A program made the translations under genes and the position numbers. This document shows, piece after piece, positions 22,751 through 36,137 of a DNA stretch of 64,000 bases. Location of the stretch: the NCBI GenBank assembly GCA_022225965.2, contig JAKJXP020000006.1, positions 496,001 to 560,000 of the forward strand. The letters run 5' to 3'. The DNA comes from Diatrype stigma (taxonomy: Eukaryota > Ascomycota > Sordariomycetes > Xylariales > Diatrypaceae). The notes below the pieces were generated by a model that saw nothing but the letters and a program-made list of their open reading frames with translations, did no database searches and was not told where the DNA came from. Each line of letters begins with the position of its first letter. Within the stretch, counting starts at the first letter, position 1.

Positions 22751-25700
22751 GTAGTGGTAGTGGTGTTAGGTGTTAAGTGTTAATACTAGATCAAGTGAGT
22801 ATGTATGCAAGGTACCAGGTCGCAACCACGTTCTACAGATGAAAGCCAGAGTGGCATATGCACACTGATGGCTCGACAGGAGGGACCCCTTTTAACAATA
22901 CATGTGAGGCAAAAGATGACTAGAATTGAGAGGAGATGTTGGCCTGGCCTGGATTAATAGATTGAGAAAGGATGAGTCGCGTGGTTCAGTCCGAGAGGCA
23001 ACGATCCGTGGTAGTGGCAGAGTGGTAATAGTAATTTCAGGTAGTCAGTCAGTCCGCGACAGGGTGGAGTGACGATAGTAAGTGGTGCTGCCTTTCGCCT
23101 TCAAGGCTTGGGTCTTGGTCTTGGGTACGGGTTGCGATGACTCTTCCTCTAGTTGGGTGGCGAAGGCCTATCCGATCATTACCGCTAAAGCCACTATCTC
23201 TTACAGCTGGTGTGTTCTTTGCTGAGAAGTCCCAGTGGCCAGGGGGTCTTCGGGGGGCGGCTGGGTGGTCGGTGCACGCTAACGATGCTAAGGTTGCCAA
23301 AGTTAAGGTTGCTGGTCGGCGCTGATTGGTCCCGGGTGGCGCTGATTGGGGGGGATGATTGGGAAGGGCCAGCCAAATCCAAGATCCAGGGGGGGCCCAA
23401 GTGACTCCAACTGGCAAGGAGGGTTGATTGTCATACGCGTGGAAGCCTGAAATGGATCCGGTTTCGAAGTGTGGCAATATGAGTATGAGTAAGAAAACAA
23501 AGATTTGCTAAGTTTGCTGAGTATATACCGGGTATCAGTAAAGACTAGGTAGAAAGAATCGATGATAAAGAATGACAAGCTGGCGTTATTAGGTGGAAAT
23601 GACGGAGCTAGGGAGCTGGTAGCTGGTAGCTGGTATAGACGAAAACGGGTGGTCTCTTTCAGAGTGACACGGCGTATGTAGTACGTTTGATCGATAGGCG
23701 ACCTTTCTTGTTATTCACTACCAAGGGAGCAGGAATATAAGGCAGACTACTTCGTTCGCAAAAGAGGCGTTGAAAGAATGCGTTGTCCAGCCGGCATGTG
23801 CCTTGCCTTCTTCAAATCCCTCTTCCTACGAAGATTTTTTGTAAAAAGGGTCGGTTGGGTCCGTTGGTCGCAGGAGTGCAAGCAAATGCCACTGCAAACC
23901 CGAGGGGGCAGATAGGGAGAAGGAGAGCAAGCAAACACTTGGGAATAGGGGACAGATTAAAGCTGTAAGAATGAATTGGAGAATATAGGAATGAAAATTT
24001 GACAATATCTGGGGAGCGGAAATTCCAGAATGATTACACACAGTCTTTCTTTTCTTTTCAGTCCCGATCGCACTTCGAGCAGACTTTCGAGAAGTCGCCG
24101 TTGAGCTGTTTTAGATCTTCAAATCGAACATTGCGGCGGCCTTGTTCGATGGAGAAGAGAGGTCAAAATGGGGGGTCCTGCCGGTGCTTGGGGTACAGTC
24201 GAGTTTTGAAGAATTGGGATCTCCTGCACGACAACGACAGCGACATGCTAAACTGGGCGGCAGGTCAAGAGGGGGGGTCTAACTGCCAGCAACAGTGACT
24301 CTACTGGCTGGTAACTAGCTCACAGCATCTAAAAGAGGAGATCCCTCTGAATTACGCTTAAACTACTCTTAGCACCACCCCCGAGACGTATCTGCAGTAT
24401 GGAGGGTTGCTCGGAAAGAGGACCAGATTTGGAAACGAGCCCCTATGATTGGGCTATCGTGTGGCAGCCCATAGTTACAATCGCGACAATCCAGTGTGAT
24501 GCAGCAAGACATGAACAAGGCTGGGGTCCTCACGCAAGTTCACGATGCACTGGGATGCAGCGGTGCTGCAGCTAGGCGGCATCCACACCACTCCGTAGCG
24601 ATATCAAGGAGGCAGAGAGACAGAGGGACAGAAGGACTGAGGGACGGGACTGAGGGACCAAAGGGAGAGGCACAGAGGCTTCATCCATGATGTTTGGCCC
24701 ACCAGGTCATATTTATGTACATACTATGTATGTAGGTATAGTACCTACATACACACATGTATGCAGCATCTTGCGCTTGCTGTCTTGATTGGCTCGATAT
24801 ATACTTGGCACACGCCAAGCCATGTGCTGATTGGGCTGTTTGTAGACCCGCCTCCTACATTAGGGTTGGCGATGCCCGCAAGCTCCTCTAGGCAAGTACC
24901 TACGTATCATATTTGCATATCCGTATACCGATGTACTTCAGAATGGAAGTTCATATGGGCTATCAGCCCTGGTATAGCGCCAATGGAAAATTGAAAAGGG
25001 CTTAGTGACACTGCAGCTTGCTGCATCAGCGAGCCACGGCCCACGATTACAGAGTGGACAGCGAAAGAGTCATGGCTCATCAGGCGTTTTCTCTAACACT
25101 CCTCCCCCCTTTCGCTCCCGTTCTCTCCAACTTGCCAAGTCCCGAGCGTTCCCTTTGGCTGAACCTTGTTTTTACAGTAGAAGCATATGTAGCTAGCTAA
25201 GAGCTGTAAGGTTCGATGATGCTATTGTCATAATGATGATTGGAGTGATGGATGGTTGGCCGGGCATTCATATCTAGGTGTATACCTAAGGTAAATAACG
25301 TTCACTTAAATATGTGAGAGGCGGGTTCGAGGTTGGGTTGGTAGGGAGACCTTGGGAGATGCCCGGCTATGGTTGTGCCAGGGTGTTATATCGGGATTCC
25401 GCAGCTCAGTTATCACTTCTATGTAATATATTACCTAGGTACCCAGGTATAGGCTGGTACATCTCTAGGTACATGCTTAGCACAAGCTGTAGCACCGATG
25501 GACCCCGATACCAATCAACGAAGGGTTCGACAGCCTTTCCACCATCAGATTGTCACGTTGTGCAACTATCTTACACGTTGTCATTGCCACCGGCTTCAAT
25601 ATGTACGTAGGTACTACCTAGGTAGGTATTAGGTAGGTATTGCTTTCAAGGTTGCTTACCACCGGCCATTCAGAATCTCCGAATCACGATGGCAATCGCC

Positions 25701-28700
25701 CGTAGTTTTATCATCTTATTATGGGGATGGTAGATAGGCTGGCAAGGTAGGCCGGGTTCTCGAGACCTACCAGCATTACCAGCCGACCCTGTGGACTCTA
25801 GACGTGTCCAAAAGCCGAAGGGCACCAAGGCGAAGTCCTGAAGGCTCCGACATGTCTTGTTCAACCTCCCTAGCCTAGGCCCTTGATATCGATCCAGCGC
25901 TTTTGACCAGATCTCTAGATGGGAGTGAGAGCGGCGGAGCGATGAGGCCATTCCCAGCTGTCTCCTGGATAGGCACTCACCTCCCGATTCCCATTCAACG
26001 AAGGTGGTGTGGTAGGTGAACTTGGAGCTTAGTGCGTGTCGTACTGCCACCCAGAACAACCAGGGGCAACGACGAACTATCGTTAGCTCTCTTCGGCGGC
26101 GTCATTTGCTCAAGAAGCTTTTCGCGTTAAGGATTGTCCGTGATTAGCAACGTCAATGGTTACGGTGGTGATGACGTTGCTTAATTTTTTGCCCCTGTCC
26201 ATTCACTCCTGGATGGGTCAACTTCATTACCTTCTTGAAGAAACGTGTCGCACTGCCCTCCTGCTAATCAAAGAGAAGCCTGCAAAGATTCTCCTTGAGG
26301 CTTATCAACAGTGACAGAGTTCTATGTCAGCAACTATTCTGGGGGGGTATAATTGCATGTCTACGATAAGATGCAACCCGGACCGCCACTGCACTTCTCA
26401 CCGAGTACACGATTATAGAAAAGGTCGCTATTCTGTCGACTACTTCAGTTATACATTATACATAGGGTCGATAACGCGTAGGTGAATGTGGCATTGCTCG
26501 GAAAGCTAGATCTCAAACATATATCAGACAGCCCAAGAAATGATCTTCTATCGGCGGGCTGACAACAGCCTCATTTGAGGTCATCTTTTTTACTACACTT
26601 TGGCCTAGGCCTACGGATGCTTCGCAGGTGCCCCCAATGTTGACGCCTTGTGTTACAGTCTTGCAATGTAGCCATCTATGTATCACGAGTTCCGACGGAC
26701 TTCGTTGTTGCACACAAAGTATACCACGTACGTGTTCTCGTCGGAGGGGGTGGTGGTGGGTGGTGCGGCGTCCGGTGGCTGCGGCCTTTTCCTCCTTCAT
26801 TCGCCACCACAGCATGGATCTATGATAATCGCAAAACCCCGCCCGTACTGATCGATTAAGCGGTAAAGCATAGGTAGACGGCGAATGGCAGTCCGGTTAT
26901 AAGTCAGCAAACTATTTTCAGTGTAGGTAGTCGCGGGTGATCTCAATACTGATGCTAACATATAAAGTAACTTATAAGAAGTCCTTGATTTCCTATTGCT
27001 ATGCTGTACACTGTCAAACACATTGGGTATTAGGATAGCCGCATCTTTGCAGCGAAAGTCGGTAGAGATAGGCGGATACGGCAACCCCCGTAATACCCAG
27101 CAGGTGGTTATGTCCTCGTGCATGTCCATAGCAGGGGAGAACAGGGAAAGTGGAGTGTTCGCTGCATGGCAACAGTATACATGAATTCCAATGGTTGACC
27201 AGAGTAGACATGCGTGACAATGAGCCAACTTCTATTGATGCGCCGAACGAATATGACCTTGATATCCCCCTCCACCAACAGGCAGACGAGGCATATCCCG
27301 CCAGTCTCAAGTTTATCATCACCAGACAGGCCAACCAGGGCTTTCCAGGATGAGAATGCTTGATTCCTGAACTGCAACAAACTGTTGGCTGTGAGGATTC
27401 AGCCCGGTATGCCATCATACATAGCTGCCCACAATGCAACCAAGCATGCAGTACTTACGATAGATGCTACCGAATTGGGCAAAAGTCGGAGAGGGCTGGG
27501 AGGTCGCAAAAAGAAAAAAGCCCCAGGCGACACATCATCACAAGGATTGATTGCACACCACGGGTACTTGATAGACCATAGCTAGTTTAGCCTCTTCTTA
27601 TCCAATTTTTCTGCGAAGGCCAATGGGAGGAAGCCTAGCGCATGTCACAGCCCGACTCACGATGACTCAAACCTTCCAGCTGGCCCCGAGAAGGTGGTGC
27701 CCCAAAATAGGCATCACAAACATCGTCCATTCGATGCGCATCAATCTACAAACATCGACATGGAGGCGCGACATCGGAGCTGAGCTGTCCAACAGTGACT
27801 AGGACAGGGATACGAGATATGAGGTTTTTAATTCTCACAGTTGATGTTGACTCAAGTGTTTGTTGTTGTCACATCGAATTCGCTTTACAAAAGTAGGTGT
27901 AGGAAGGAAGGTAGTATATCAAACTCTAGTCATAAGTCCTGGAGGGGCCGAGATAATGGCGTCAATTAGGCGCGAAGCATCGAGGGTAAAAGGCCCAAGA
28001 AGGATTCGCAAATACGAATGCAAGGCAGCGCATCTAGATTGAAAAGCACCCCGTGTGATTATAGTTAGACCCCAATAAATAAGAATTGGCCCGATGTAAC
28101 ACTCTATAAGCCAATGAACCACTCCAAGGACTATAGTTTGCGGGTAGAAAAGGGGGTAGCCCTCCGATCCGGGGAGGGCTTCGCTGATTAGAGGCCCGGG
28201 GCTGCCAGAAGTGATCGGCTACCGGTTCGGGAGCTGGCCGATCTCCTCTACGGCCCGACAGATATGTCACTCCGGTTCATGCATTCTTGACAGTGAAGGA
28301 TCTTCGGTACTAAGATTCTTGGTACTTGCCTAGCTCCTATGTACGTAGCTACTATTCGCAGATGCAACGCGAAGAACAAGTTATCATGACGCTAACTCCC
28401 TCATACGCCGTGGGAACTCTCGTATGAGAGAGATATCGTATGGTAGAACGTGAGGTCGATACGAGATCACTTCGGTGACCACCCCGGCCGCGCAAGAACC
28501 CTCCGTGCCCGAGATCTAAGTTAATCGCCTCAATGCAGCTTTTCGGACTACACCGAGAGGGCCCAGCTTCACCAAGGCGGCGCAAGCCATCCCGAGGGTG
28601 GAGTGCATCAAGACGGAAACGAGCACCGCCCCCTTCTTCTTCACGTACTTTCGACTTTCGCACCCTGCTGCGCGGATGGCCCACACGCCGGACCGAGTCC

Positions 28701-30325
28701 CTGAGCTGGGCGTTACGAAGCCCAGTTCACACGACGTGAAAGAAGAAGAAAGAAAAACGCTTGTAGAGCCATGGCAGACTACGTAAACAGGCCTCCAAAT
28801 CGGTTTGAGAAGGCAGTTTTGGTTCTGGAGCCTAAGATCGTGAAGGCAGTACTAGGAGCTACTACTAGTATGTACGAAGTATGCACGTAGAATATAGGAA
28901 TCCGGAGTAGCCGCCTAGTTGAGTCCAAGCCACCGCGATCTAGCCAGGCAAATTCAAGTATCTACTTCCGCCCGTTAGCTTGCTCGATGTGGTTTCAACG
29001 GAATTTCCCAAAAATTAGGACAAAACCATGGCATATACTGACTCAATCGGTACGCCGTAAAGGTGTGCATTTCATACCGGTAGGTCTGCTGTTGTGTTAT
29101 AGAGTGGCGTGACAACTTTTGCTCACAACGCCACATATTGGCAATCCAGCTCACTAACTGGCGACAGAACATTCGACGCCAGGCATAAAACATGAGCCGC
29201 CTATCGTGAAGTCAGACCGCCGAGAAGCATCATCTAGCCTAGAAGCACCATCTAGCACATACATACACACCACGTGTGCCTTGTTTCGTGGGAGAGAAGA
29301 TGCATGAATCATGCTCATAGTCACGAACTATTTAGTCTAGCAGTTCTAGGTGCTAGCATCTGCCTCCAGCGACACGCAACTCCACATTGCCGCGCGCATT
29401 CCGGCGCCAAAGTATACATAACTTAGTAACTACAATACACTAATTACTTCGTAGCTTGAGGCCAGTTCATCAGGAGCGCCTATTGCGAAGCCCCCTTAAC
29501 ATCTCTCCTTAAGATATACATACATACTACCTAACACACTATTTGTACCTACCTCCCTAAGTTGGCTTGGTTTACCGGCTCTCCGCCTCTACCGAACGAC
29601 CCGGCTCCGGCGAGTGACAACGTAGCCAATACCTACATTTCCACGTAAGTCATGCCGGGACACCAGAACAACCAGTACGGACATGATTGCACTACTAGTA
29701 TTCTGTGAAATGCCTTGCTACTCTGTAAACATCGTGACTTTGTGTCCAGTCAAGTGTCAACCTCACCTTCTCTAGACAAAGCGCCTAGTCAACCCATCCC
29801 ACCCAGCCGCCGTTTTCAGTAGAACACCACCTGCAGTTCCTATGAATCTACTTACATACTACGGATACTACGGAGAGTTACGGGGTACTAGTTAGGTACT
29901 ATATGTATATGTTGTAGGGTACCTAAGGTCAGCCATCTCCATGTGCCCCGCTGGGCCCCCCTCCCCCACTGCCACGCCGCCCGCGCAAAGGCAGGGCAGG
30001 GCCACGATGGTTCCGAAAGCATCGCCTCGCTCATCAATTAGGCATGGGCCGAAGTGCAGGAATGCCTAATATAACTCGCGCAAGACGTCATTGCGAATGC
30101 CTGCCTGCCCTTCGTAGGATGTGCGTCTTGGTGCGTGTTCCCAAACGGGGGTCCTAAACGTGCAGGTTAAGAAACTACCCCGTCCACGTCCGAGTATCTG
30201 GGGAAATCCCGCACGAAGCAAGGCATGGCATGTATGTATGTAGGCATATGTATAGGCATATGTATTATTTACATACATTGCCCTGGTCCACTCGCTCCAT
30301 TTTCGGCGTAATTCTTTCGGTCTCT

Positions 30326-30346
30326 GCATGGCATGGCATGGCATGC
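30326..30346. repeat. GCATG pentanucleotide repeat
   Basis: Four copies of gcatg in a row, in the gene desert, near longer TATGTATGTAGG-type strings. Confidence 0.8.
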
Positions 30347-33300
30347 AGCGTTCCCTCTGTCCTTACGTACGTACTGGCATCCATGATATATACAACTTAA
30401 CTACCTGCATACATACATACTGCGTATTTACCTTCGTACGTGCATACGGGCCGCCTCGACTATATACAGCGATTCTTGATCGTGAGTGAAGGCTGTGGTG
30501 TCATCGAGAGGAGGCGAGCCGAGGGTCCCTTACCAGCCCCTACATAATATGCCAGACCTCGCTCTGCTTCCGCCCCAATGACGAACGCGGTCGGCCGTTT
30601 CAAGGGGTGCTAACGAGATCTCAACCGAGCTAATAACTGCCTTGTTGAGTGGCGGGGTCACGGTGACGAAACACCTCGCAGCAAGCTGCTGCTGCGGCGG
30701 CGGCGGCGGCAGGGGATTAGGGGTAGAGCCGTCTAGCAGGCCAGCGAGCCAGCCAGCAGCGAATAGTCAACGGCCAGATGTTCAGAAGCAGCCAAAAGTA
30801 TATAGCAGGAGGTAAAAACGCCGTACGTAGGAGATATCCGCGGGTATACTTTAGCACGTCGCATCACGGCTGAGACATGGCGCGCTACCCACGGGGCATT
30901 TCAGCAAAGGCATTTGACCCCAAATCGCTCGCTGTACCTCCCGCATTGGCATTGGCATTGGCATTGGCAATTGTCATCAATCAGCTTCTCCAACAACAAC
31001 AACAGAGGCGATGTGATGCATGTCTCAACGCTACGGTCGCTATCGCTATTGACGTGTGTGGCCTGTGCACGGGTCATGGAGTCAGGGGGAGGGATCGAAC
31101 TGCCAAAGGAGGAGGCCTGTCGTATCTGAGATAACCATGGGAGTCGTTACCGTATCGCGTAGTATGAAGTAGGCAGGTCGTGATGCTTCGCATGCGACTG
31201 GATTAATCCACCGTTCGTAATATTAGTCAGTATGAAATATATATTAATGATGACTTGATCCGGAATCCGCTGCAATCGCCGCGAGCATGATCATGATTAT
31301 GATCGCGGTCGTGATCGTGATCGTGATCAGGGGCGCCCTTTCTCCTGGTTTGGCTTGGTCTGGAATGCTTGGCTGCCAAAAAAACTGCAAAACCCTTCGG
31401 GAAGCCCGGCGGCCCCCCACCTGAACTTCCGTAACACCCTCGTTTGCAGCAGAGAAACCTCAAGACATTGTATATCATGAGAATGAGGACGTGGCCGCGT
31501 CTAGATTCTTCTACCAACTGAATATCTATCATCAAGTGCAATAGGTAACCAAATGCAACCCATGAGTTGGCAATAGCAAGTGAATGCCACTTCTTACTTA
31601 TCTTACAACTCTGTAGTCGCATTCCAGTTCTCTCTAATCATGTGTAGAATGTAGAACGAACGATGGAAGCCACAGGCAGCCAACCCTCAGTCCGACCTTT
31701 TACCTAATGCTTGCTGTTTTACGCATGAGACACATACAAATCAGTCCGTATGCAGTATACCACTACCACGAGACAACCCCCCTAGATTCACACCAACTAT
31801 TAGTAACAAGGTCTAACCTCAGGGGCTACGTATTACCATTTTACTTATACAGAGTGTCAAAGGGCATTGCGCTGTACGTAATATCATATTGTTCCCTGCG
31901 TACGGACGTGAAGGCGGCTCTCTCCGCGGCTTGAGCTATTAGGCAGCAGCAGCAGTCAAGAGCTGCTTGCTCCCCGCGCCCAGATCTCACGGAAGCGAGT
32001 GGGCGATCTCCGCAAATCGTCGTCTGACAAAGCCCTTGCAAGACGTGCAGCTAACCAGCCAGCCACCAGTTTTGTTTGGTTCGAAGAACATTACCTAGAT
32101 GTTTGTTTGACCGTACGTAGCAACCCGTTCCGTCCTTCCCGCTATGTGATTGATATGTTAGCAGCTGTGTCGGAGTGGCACAGCAACGATCGTAGCGCCG
32201 GGTTTAAGGGATGAGAGGACTAGGGGAGAGGAGGGGGGAAGAGGAGAAAGATGGGCGCGGAGAGCTTACGGGATCTTCCCTTCCCACGCAACCCGGATGC
32301 ATTACCTACCAAAAGTCGAAGTCCTGCTTGCTTACTTCTTCTTACTCCGAGACCGCTCCACAAAGCCTTCGAGATACTTCCAATCATGAGGCTCCTGCGA
32401 ACCGAAGGAGGAAAAAAAAGAAAAGAAGAAAAAACCTCCTTGGTGCTCACCCCTCGGGACTAGGAAAGGAGGCCGGTAGATCTTGAGGCTGACGGGACGC
32501 TACCCCCGCCGCCCATCTCGTGAATGGCCGCCACAACTGCGTACGCGCCGGTACTTGTCATCGTATCATCAGTATGTATGGGCAGATAACTATCAAGTTC
32601 AGCTCAGCTTCGGCTTACGTATGATGCCTATACGATTGGGTTGGTCAGCTCGCGTCTACTTATTTGTACCCACTCACGCCCACTATCCAGAGTTGCCTCC
32701 CTCGGATGCTACTTGCTACGTTCACTGGTAGCTATCCAACTACCTACTGGGTAGTGGCGAGCTGAGGTCTTAGCTAAGCGATCACGGGATAGCATCGGCA
32801 GCGTCACGTCGCACCTGGTCCGTACGATGGCATACAAGGTAGAGAAAATGGGATCCCCGGCACTATACTCGGGAGGTGATTCACGATGGATCCTACCTGC
32901 TCCTTCATATTACTACATATGAATAGCTAAAGCGCGGAGAAGAGTCAGAGGGCATCAGCATTTAAACTACTATTCTCCTTTCACCATGTCATGGGAGGCT
33001 GCAGCCTCGTGGCGGTGTGTTTCCAACCACAGGGCTCCGCAGGCTGTCACTAAAGATCCTTCTCATAACACCCCTTGCGTCTGGGTAAGAGGCGGGGATC
33101 TCGCCAAGTATTGGCTGGGAGTCAAGCCGTAAATCAAGGACAAAGTTCATCGATGAAAAAGACGCATCCCCGATATATACAGCTATCGCTTTCTTCCGAG
33201 AAGTTTCATCCGCCTTGATAGAGGCCTAACATACCAAAGAAGCCAGTGGCAAGCGGGGAGGAAAAGGAGATAAATATCACCGAAGGAGAGTCTATCTCTG

Positions 33301-34856
33301 CTATGCAATACGCGCTCTGAGTAATCTAGAGACTTGCCTATCAGCTATAATGCGATACAGGATCTTGTACATCGCAGTCCATGTTCATCTTCCCGACACA
33401 ATAACGTAACTATGTAGAAATACATTCTGAATCATGAGAGGGGGGTCGCCCTTGTGCTGCAGACACTAATCTTGCCTCTGATACTGATTAGGTGCGCAGT
33501 CTATAGATGCGAGATGGCAAACAGGGAGGAGGGAGAGGGTCAGAGCGGAGAACGGATGCGTGAAAGACAACCAACACGCTCCTTCATGTGAGGCACAGCA
33601 CGCACATGGCAGAATAGAGGCACGAGACGAGTCCTTCGATATCTCATGATCCAGGAGACACTGGGTGTTCAACTACACCACACCGCGAGGGCCTGTGACG
33701 CAGCCGTGGCTGAGCGTGACTTGGTTGGAGATCCCATACACACGGCTTGCAACGGGGTATATCCGGCTTTGGCACGGTGAGGTGGCTCAGATGGAGGAGA
33801 CGATTGTGTACCTGCATCACAATAAAAAGAAGAAGACGACGAGGCGTGTACCGGTGACTCCTCGTCTAGTATGAAAGAAATGGTCCATATCGTGATGCAG
33901 TAGCTGCCTAGGGGACTTCGGCGTACTGACTAACTAGCGACGGCGGCATTCGGCCTGAGTCATATAGTTGGTAAAGGTCTGACAGACACGACATGGACTG
34001 TAGCGCGGGCAGTCACCACGATGGGAGATGTGTGTGCTACCCCCGTGTACGTTTGGCGCTCCCCGTCTAGACATCCATATAGGCACGCCTGTGGCATGAA
34101 TGTCTTCGCCAAAACTTCTTCGTTTTCGTAGAGATATGACGAGAATCGAATAAGCGTCGTGATCGCTCGGGTTGGGCTGGTCAAAAGGGCCCCCTAGATT
34201 CAGCTGCCGCCTTTCGACCCGGAGTCGTTGCGCAAATGAAGGGACATGGAAAATTGGGTGTCACAAGTGACAAGTCGGGCGAGGTTGGTATAATCGAACT
34301 TGCGTGTCCACGGCACCCAGGGATGACTTGACACTGAACGGGCAGGAGTGCATAACATAATCTGATACGTGAATACATGAATACACTCCTCCTGTATACC
34401 ATACCATTGGAAGATCCCTTCGAGCTGAGGCGTGTCGAAAGTTCGGCAAACAATACATGGATCATCCTATGCCCTCATTCATATTCGGGGAGAGCACAAG
34501 TCGTTTCCAAGCTATTTTCACAAGTAAACCTTCCATACTCTTGCATCCAGCTCTGCTAAGGGACAAGGTATCTAGCCAGTTCAGTGCCCCTTAAAACAAT
34601 CTATCTATTTTGTCGAGAACAGGTAGGAAGTAGCTCCCCACGACGCCACCGCGAATGCGTCCATATTTGATGTATCTTCTATCTCTAAAAGAGGACCGAC
34701 GTCTATCTATCTCTTCTGCTCGTGCAAGACCACTCGCTCACTAGGCCCTTCCTCATGCATGCATGCATTCCGCTTCTGAACTCCTAACCGTCCCCCCTCC
34801 CCTCTTACGTCCCAACAGATCCAGACCCAGACCCAAACCCAGATCCAGATCCCCCA

Positions 34857-36137
34857 TCAAGCATCCCCATAAATCCACCACTTCGTCGGCGCGCTCCCCC
34901 CCTCCCCATCCCCAGCCCCACCAGGCCTCTCCCGCGGCCCCGGCAGGATCTCGCGCAGGAAGGCGTTGATGTCGCGGCCGGCGTTGCGGGCGCGCTCCCA
35001 CTGGCGCGGGTAGCCGAGCGAGCACTCCTCGTAGCGCACGCCGTCCACCCAGTCCGTGCGCCGGATGTGCAGGTGGCCGCTGACGGCCACGGCCGCGCCG
35101 AACCGCGCCGCCCACCCCGCCGTCCGCCGCGTCCCGCACCAGATCCGGAACCGCGGGATCGCCGGCAGGTACACGAGCTGCGAGAGCAGCGGCCAGTGGT
35201 TGATCAGGATGAGCCTCGGCTTGGGCTTGGGCTTGGGCTTGGAGTTGGGATTGGGATTGTTCGGTTTCGATGGGGAGGAGGAGGATGATGATGTGGCTGC
35301 ATTTGTGGGTGATGGTGGTGTTGAGGTGGTGGTCGTGGCGGTGGTAGATTCCGTAGACTCCGTGGACTCCGTAACTTCTGCCGCCGCCGCCGTCGTCGCC
35401 GCTATTGTCGTCTTGTCCCCACCACCCTCCGTCTCCTCGCCCTCTCCCCCCGCCGTAGCAGCCGCGATAGCGTCCTCGAGCTTCCTCTCGAACCTGGCCA
35501 CCAGCGCCTCGCACCACGCCTGGCGGGTGGGGTACGGGTCCGGGTGCAGCAGCGCCTCGTCGGTGGCGCAGATGTCCTGCTCGGCCGCCCAGTCCAGCTC
35601 CTTCCCCTTGGGCACGTCGTCCGGCGCGAAGCTGTAGTCGTACAGCGTGAAGAGGGGGCACACGATGATGGGGCCTTTTTCTTCCTCTCCCTCCTTCCCA
35701 TCCTCGCCCGCATCCACCCCCAACCCCTCCCCGTCCCACACCACGAACGGGTCCTCCGGCGTCAAGACGCCGTACTCGCGCGCGGCCGCCACGCAGGCGT
35801 CGTACTTCTCCTGGCCCCGCAGCACCGGAGGCTTCTCCTGCTGCTGTCCTCCGGGAACTCTGGAGGAAGAGGAAGGAGACTCCGGCAGGGAGTACAGCTC
35901 GTGGTTGCCGGGGCACCACCACACGCGGCGGAAGCGCGAGGTGGCCCAGGCGAAGGCCGGGCGCAGGTGCTCGTCGACGCGCTCGCCGAGGTCGCCGGCC
36001 AGGATCAGGCCGTCGTCGCGGTGCGTGTCGCGCAGCGCCGCGAGCGCGTCCGCGTTGAACTTGTAGCCCAGGTGAAGGTCGGCGATGGCGTAGAGCTTGC
36101 CCTTGCCCTTGCCCTTGTCCTTGCCGTTATTCTCCAT
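34857..36137 (-). CDS. Calcineurin-like metallophosphoesterase
   Basis: A single open frame of 426 aa without introns. The metal-binding motifs of the calcineurin-like phosphoesterase superfamily appear in order: ADLHLGY (D-x-H, about residue 20), GDLGE (GDxx, about 46), GNHELY (GNHE, about 76), INHWPL (about 310) and GHLHIRR (GHxH, about 350). All predicted dinuclear-metal ligands are present, so the enzyme is probably active; its substrate is unknown. Between motifs three and four lies a low-complexity insertion rich in Thr, Glu and Ser, with TEST repeats and a run of alternating Lys-Pro. This region was probably expanded by codon repeats. The start follows a very basic KGKGKGK N terminus; an in-frame alternative start is not obvious. 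The gene is unusually GC-rich, which creates long spurious frames on both strands. Confidence 0.9.
   Translation of the reverse strand: MENNGKDKGKGKGKLYAIADLHLGYKFNADALAALRDTHRDDGLILAGDLGERVDEHLRPAFAWATSRFRRVWWCPGNHELYSLPESPSSSSRVPGGQQQEKPPVLRGQEKYDACVAAAREYGVLTPEDPFVVWDGEGLGVDAGEDGKEGEEEKGPIIVCPLFTLYDYSFAPDDVPKGKELDWAAEQDICATDEALLHPDPYPTRQAWCEALVARFERKLEDAIAAATAGGEGEETEGGGDKTTIAATTAAAAEVTESTESTESTTATTTTSTPPSPTNAATSSSSSSPSKPNNPNPNSKPKPKPKPRLILINHWPLLSQLVYLPAIPRFRIWCGTRRTAGWAARFGAAVAVSGHLHIRRTDWVDGVRYEECSLGYPRQWERARNAGRDINAFLREILPGPRERPGGAGDGEGGSAPTKWWIYGDA

Larger units (their letters stand above)
22025..34856. other. 12.8-kb gene desert
   Basis: No convincing protein gene is visible on either strand. 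The first part (to about 23 kb) probably holds the promoter and leader of the cyclin gene, with a possible 5'UTR intron (donor near 22356, acceptor near 22246). The rest contains many low-complexity strings: 10-bp repeats at 22701-22750, GACAGAGGGA-like repeats at 24610-24665, TACCTAGGTA palindromes at 25430-25450 and 25610-25640, GCATG repeats at 30326-30346, a CGG run near 30695-30712, ATTGGC repeats near 30945-30970 and GTGATC repeats near 31310-31330. A GC-richer block with two hairpins lies at about 28130-28760. Multi-exon genes with very short exons cannot be excluded. Confidence 0.5.

Noticed and set aside
25670..27228. Frames of 129 and 143 codons in the gene desert
   Set aside because: Amino-acid composition is unlike a folded protein, there are no family motifs, and no splice signals extend them.
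28352..28684. 110-codon minus-strand frame in the GC-rich island
   Set aside because: Both strands are open over the same stretch, which points to base composition rather than coding. Kept only as part of the GC-island finding.
34753..35922. 389-codon frame overlapping the phosphoesterase in another frame of the minus strand, and long plus-strand frames at 35056-36149
   Set aside because: They are shadows of a very GC-rich gene. The phosphoesterase frame has all five catalytic motifs, and these frames have none.
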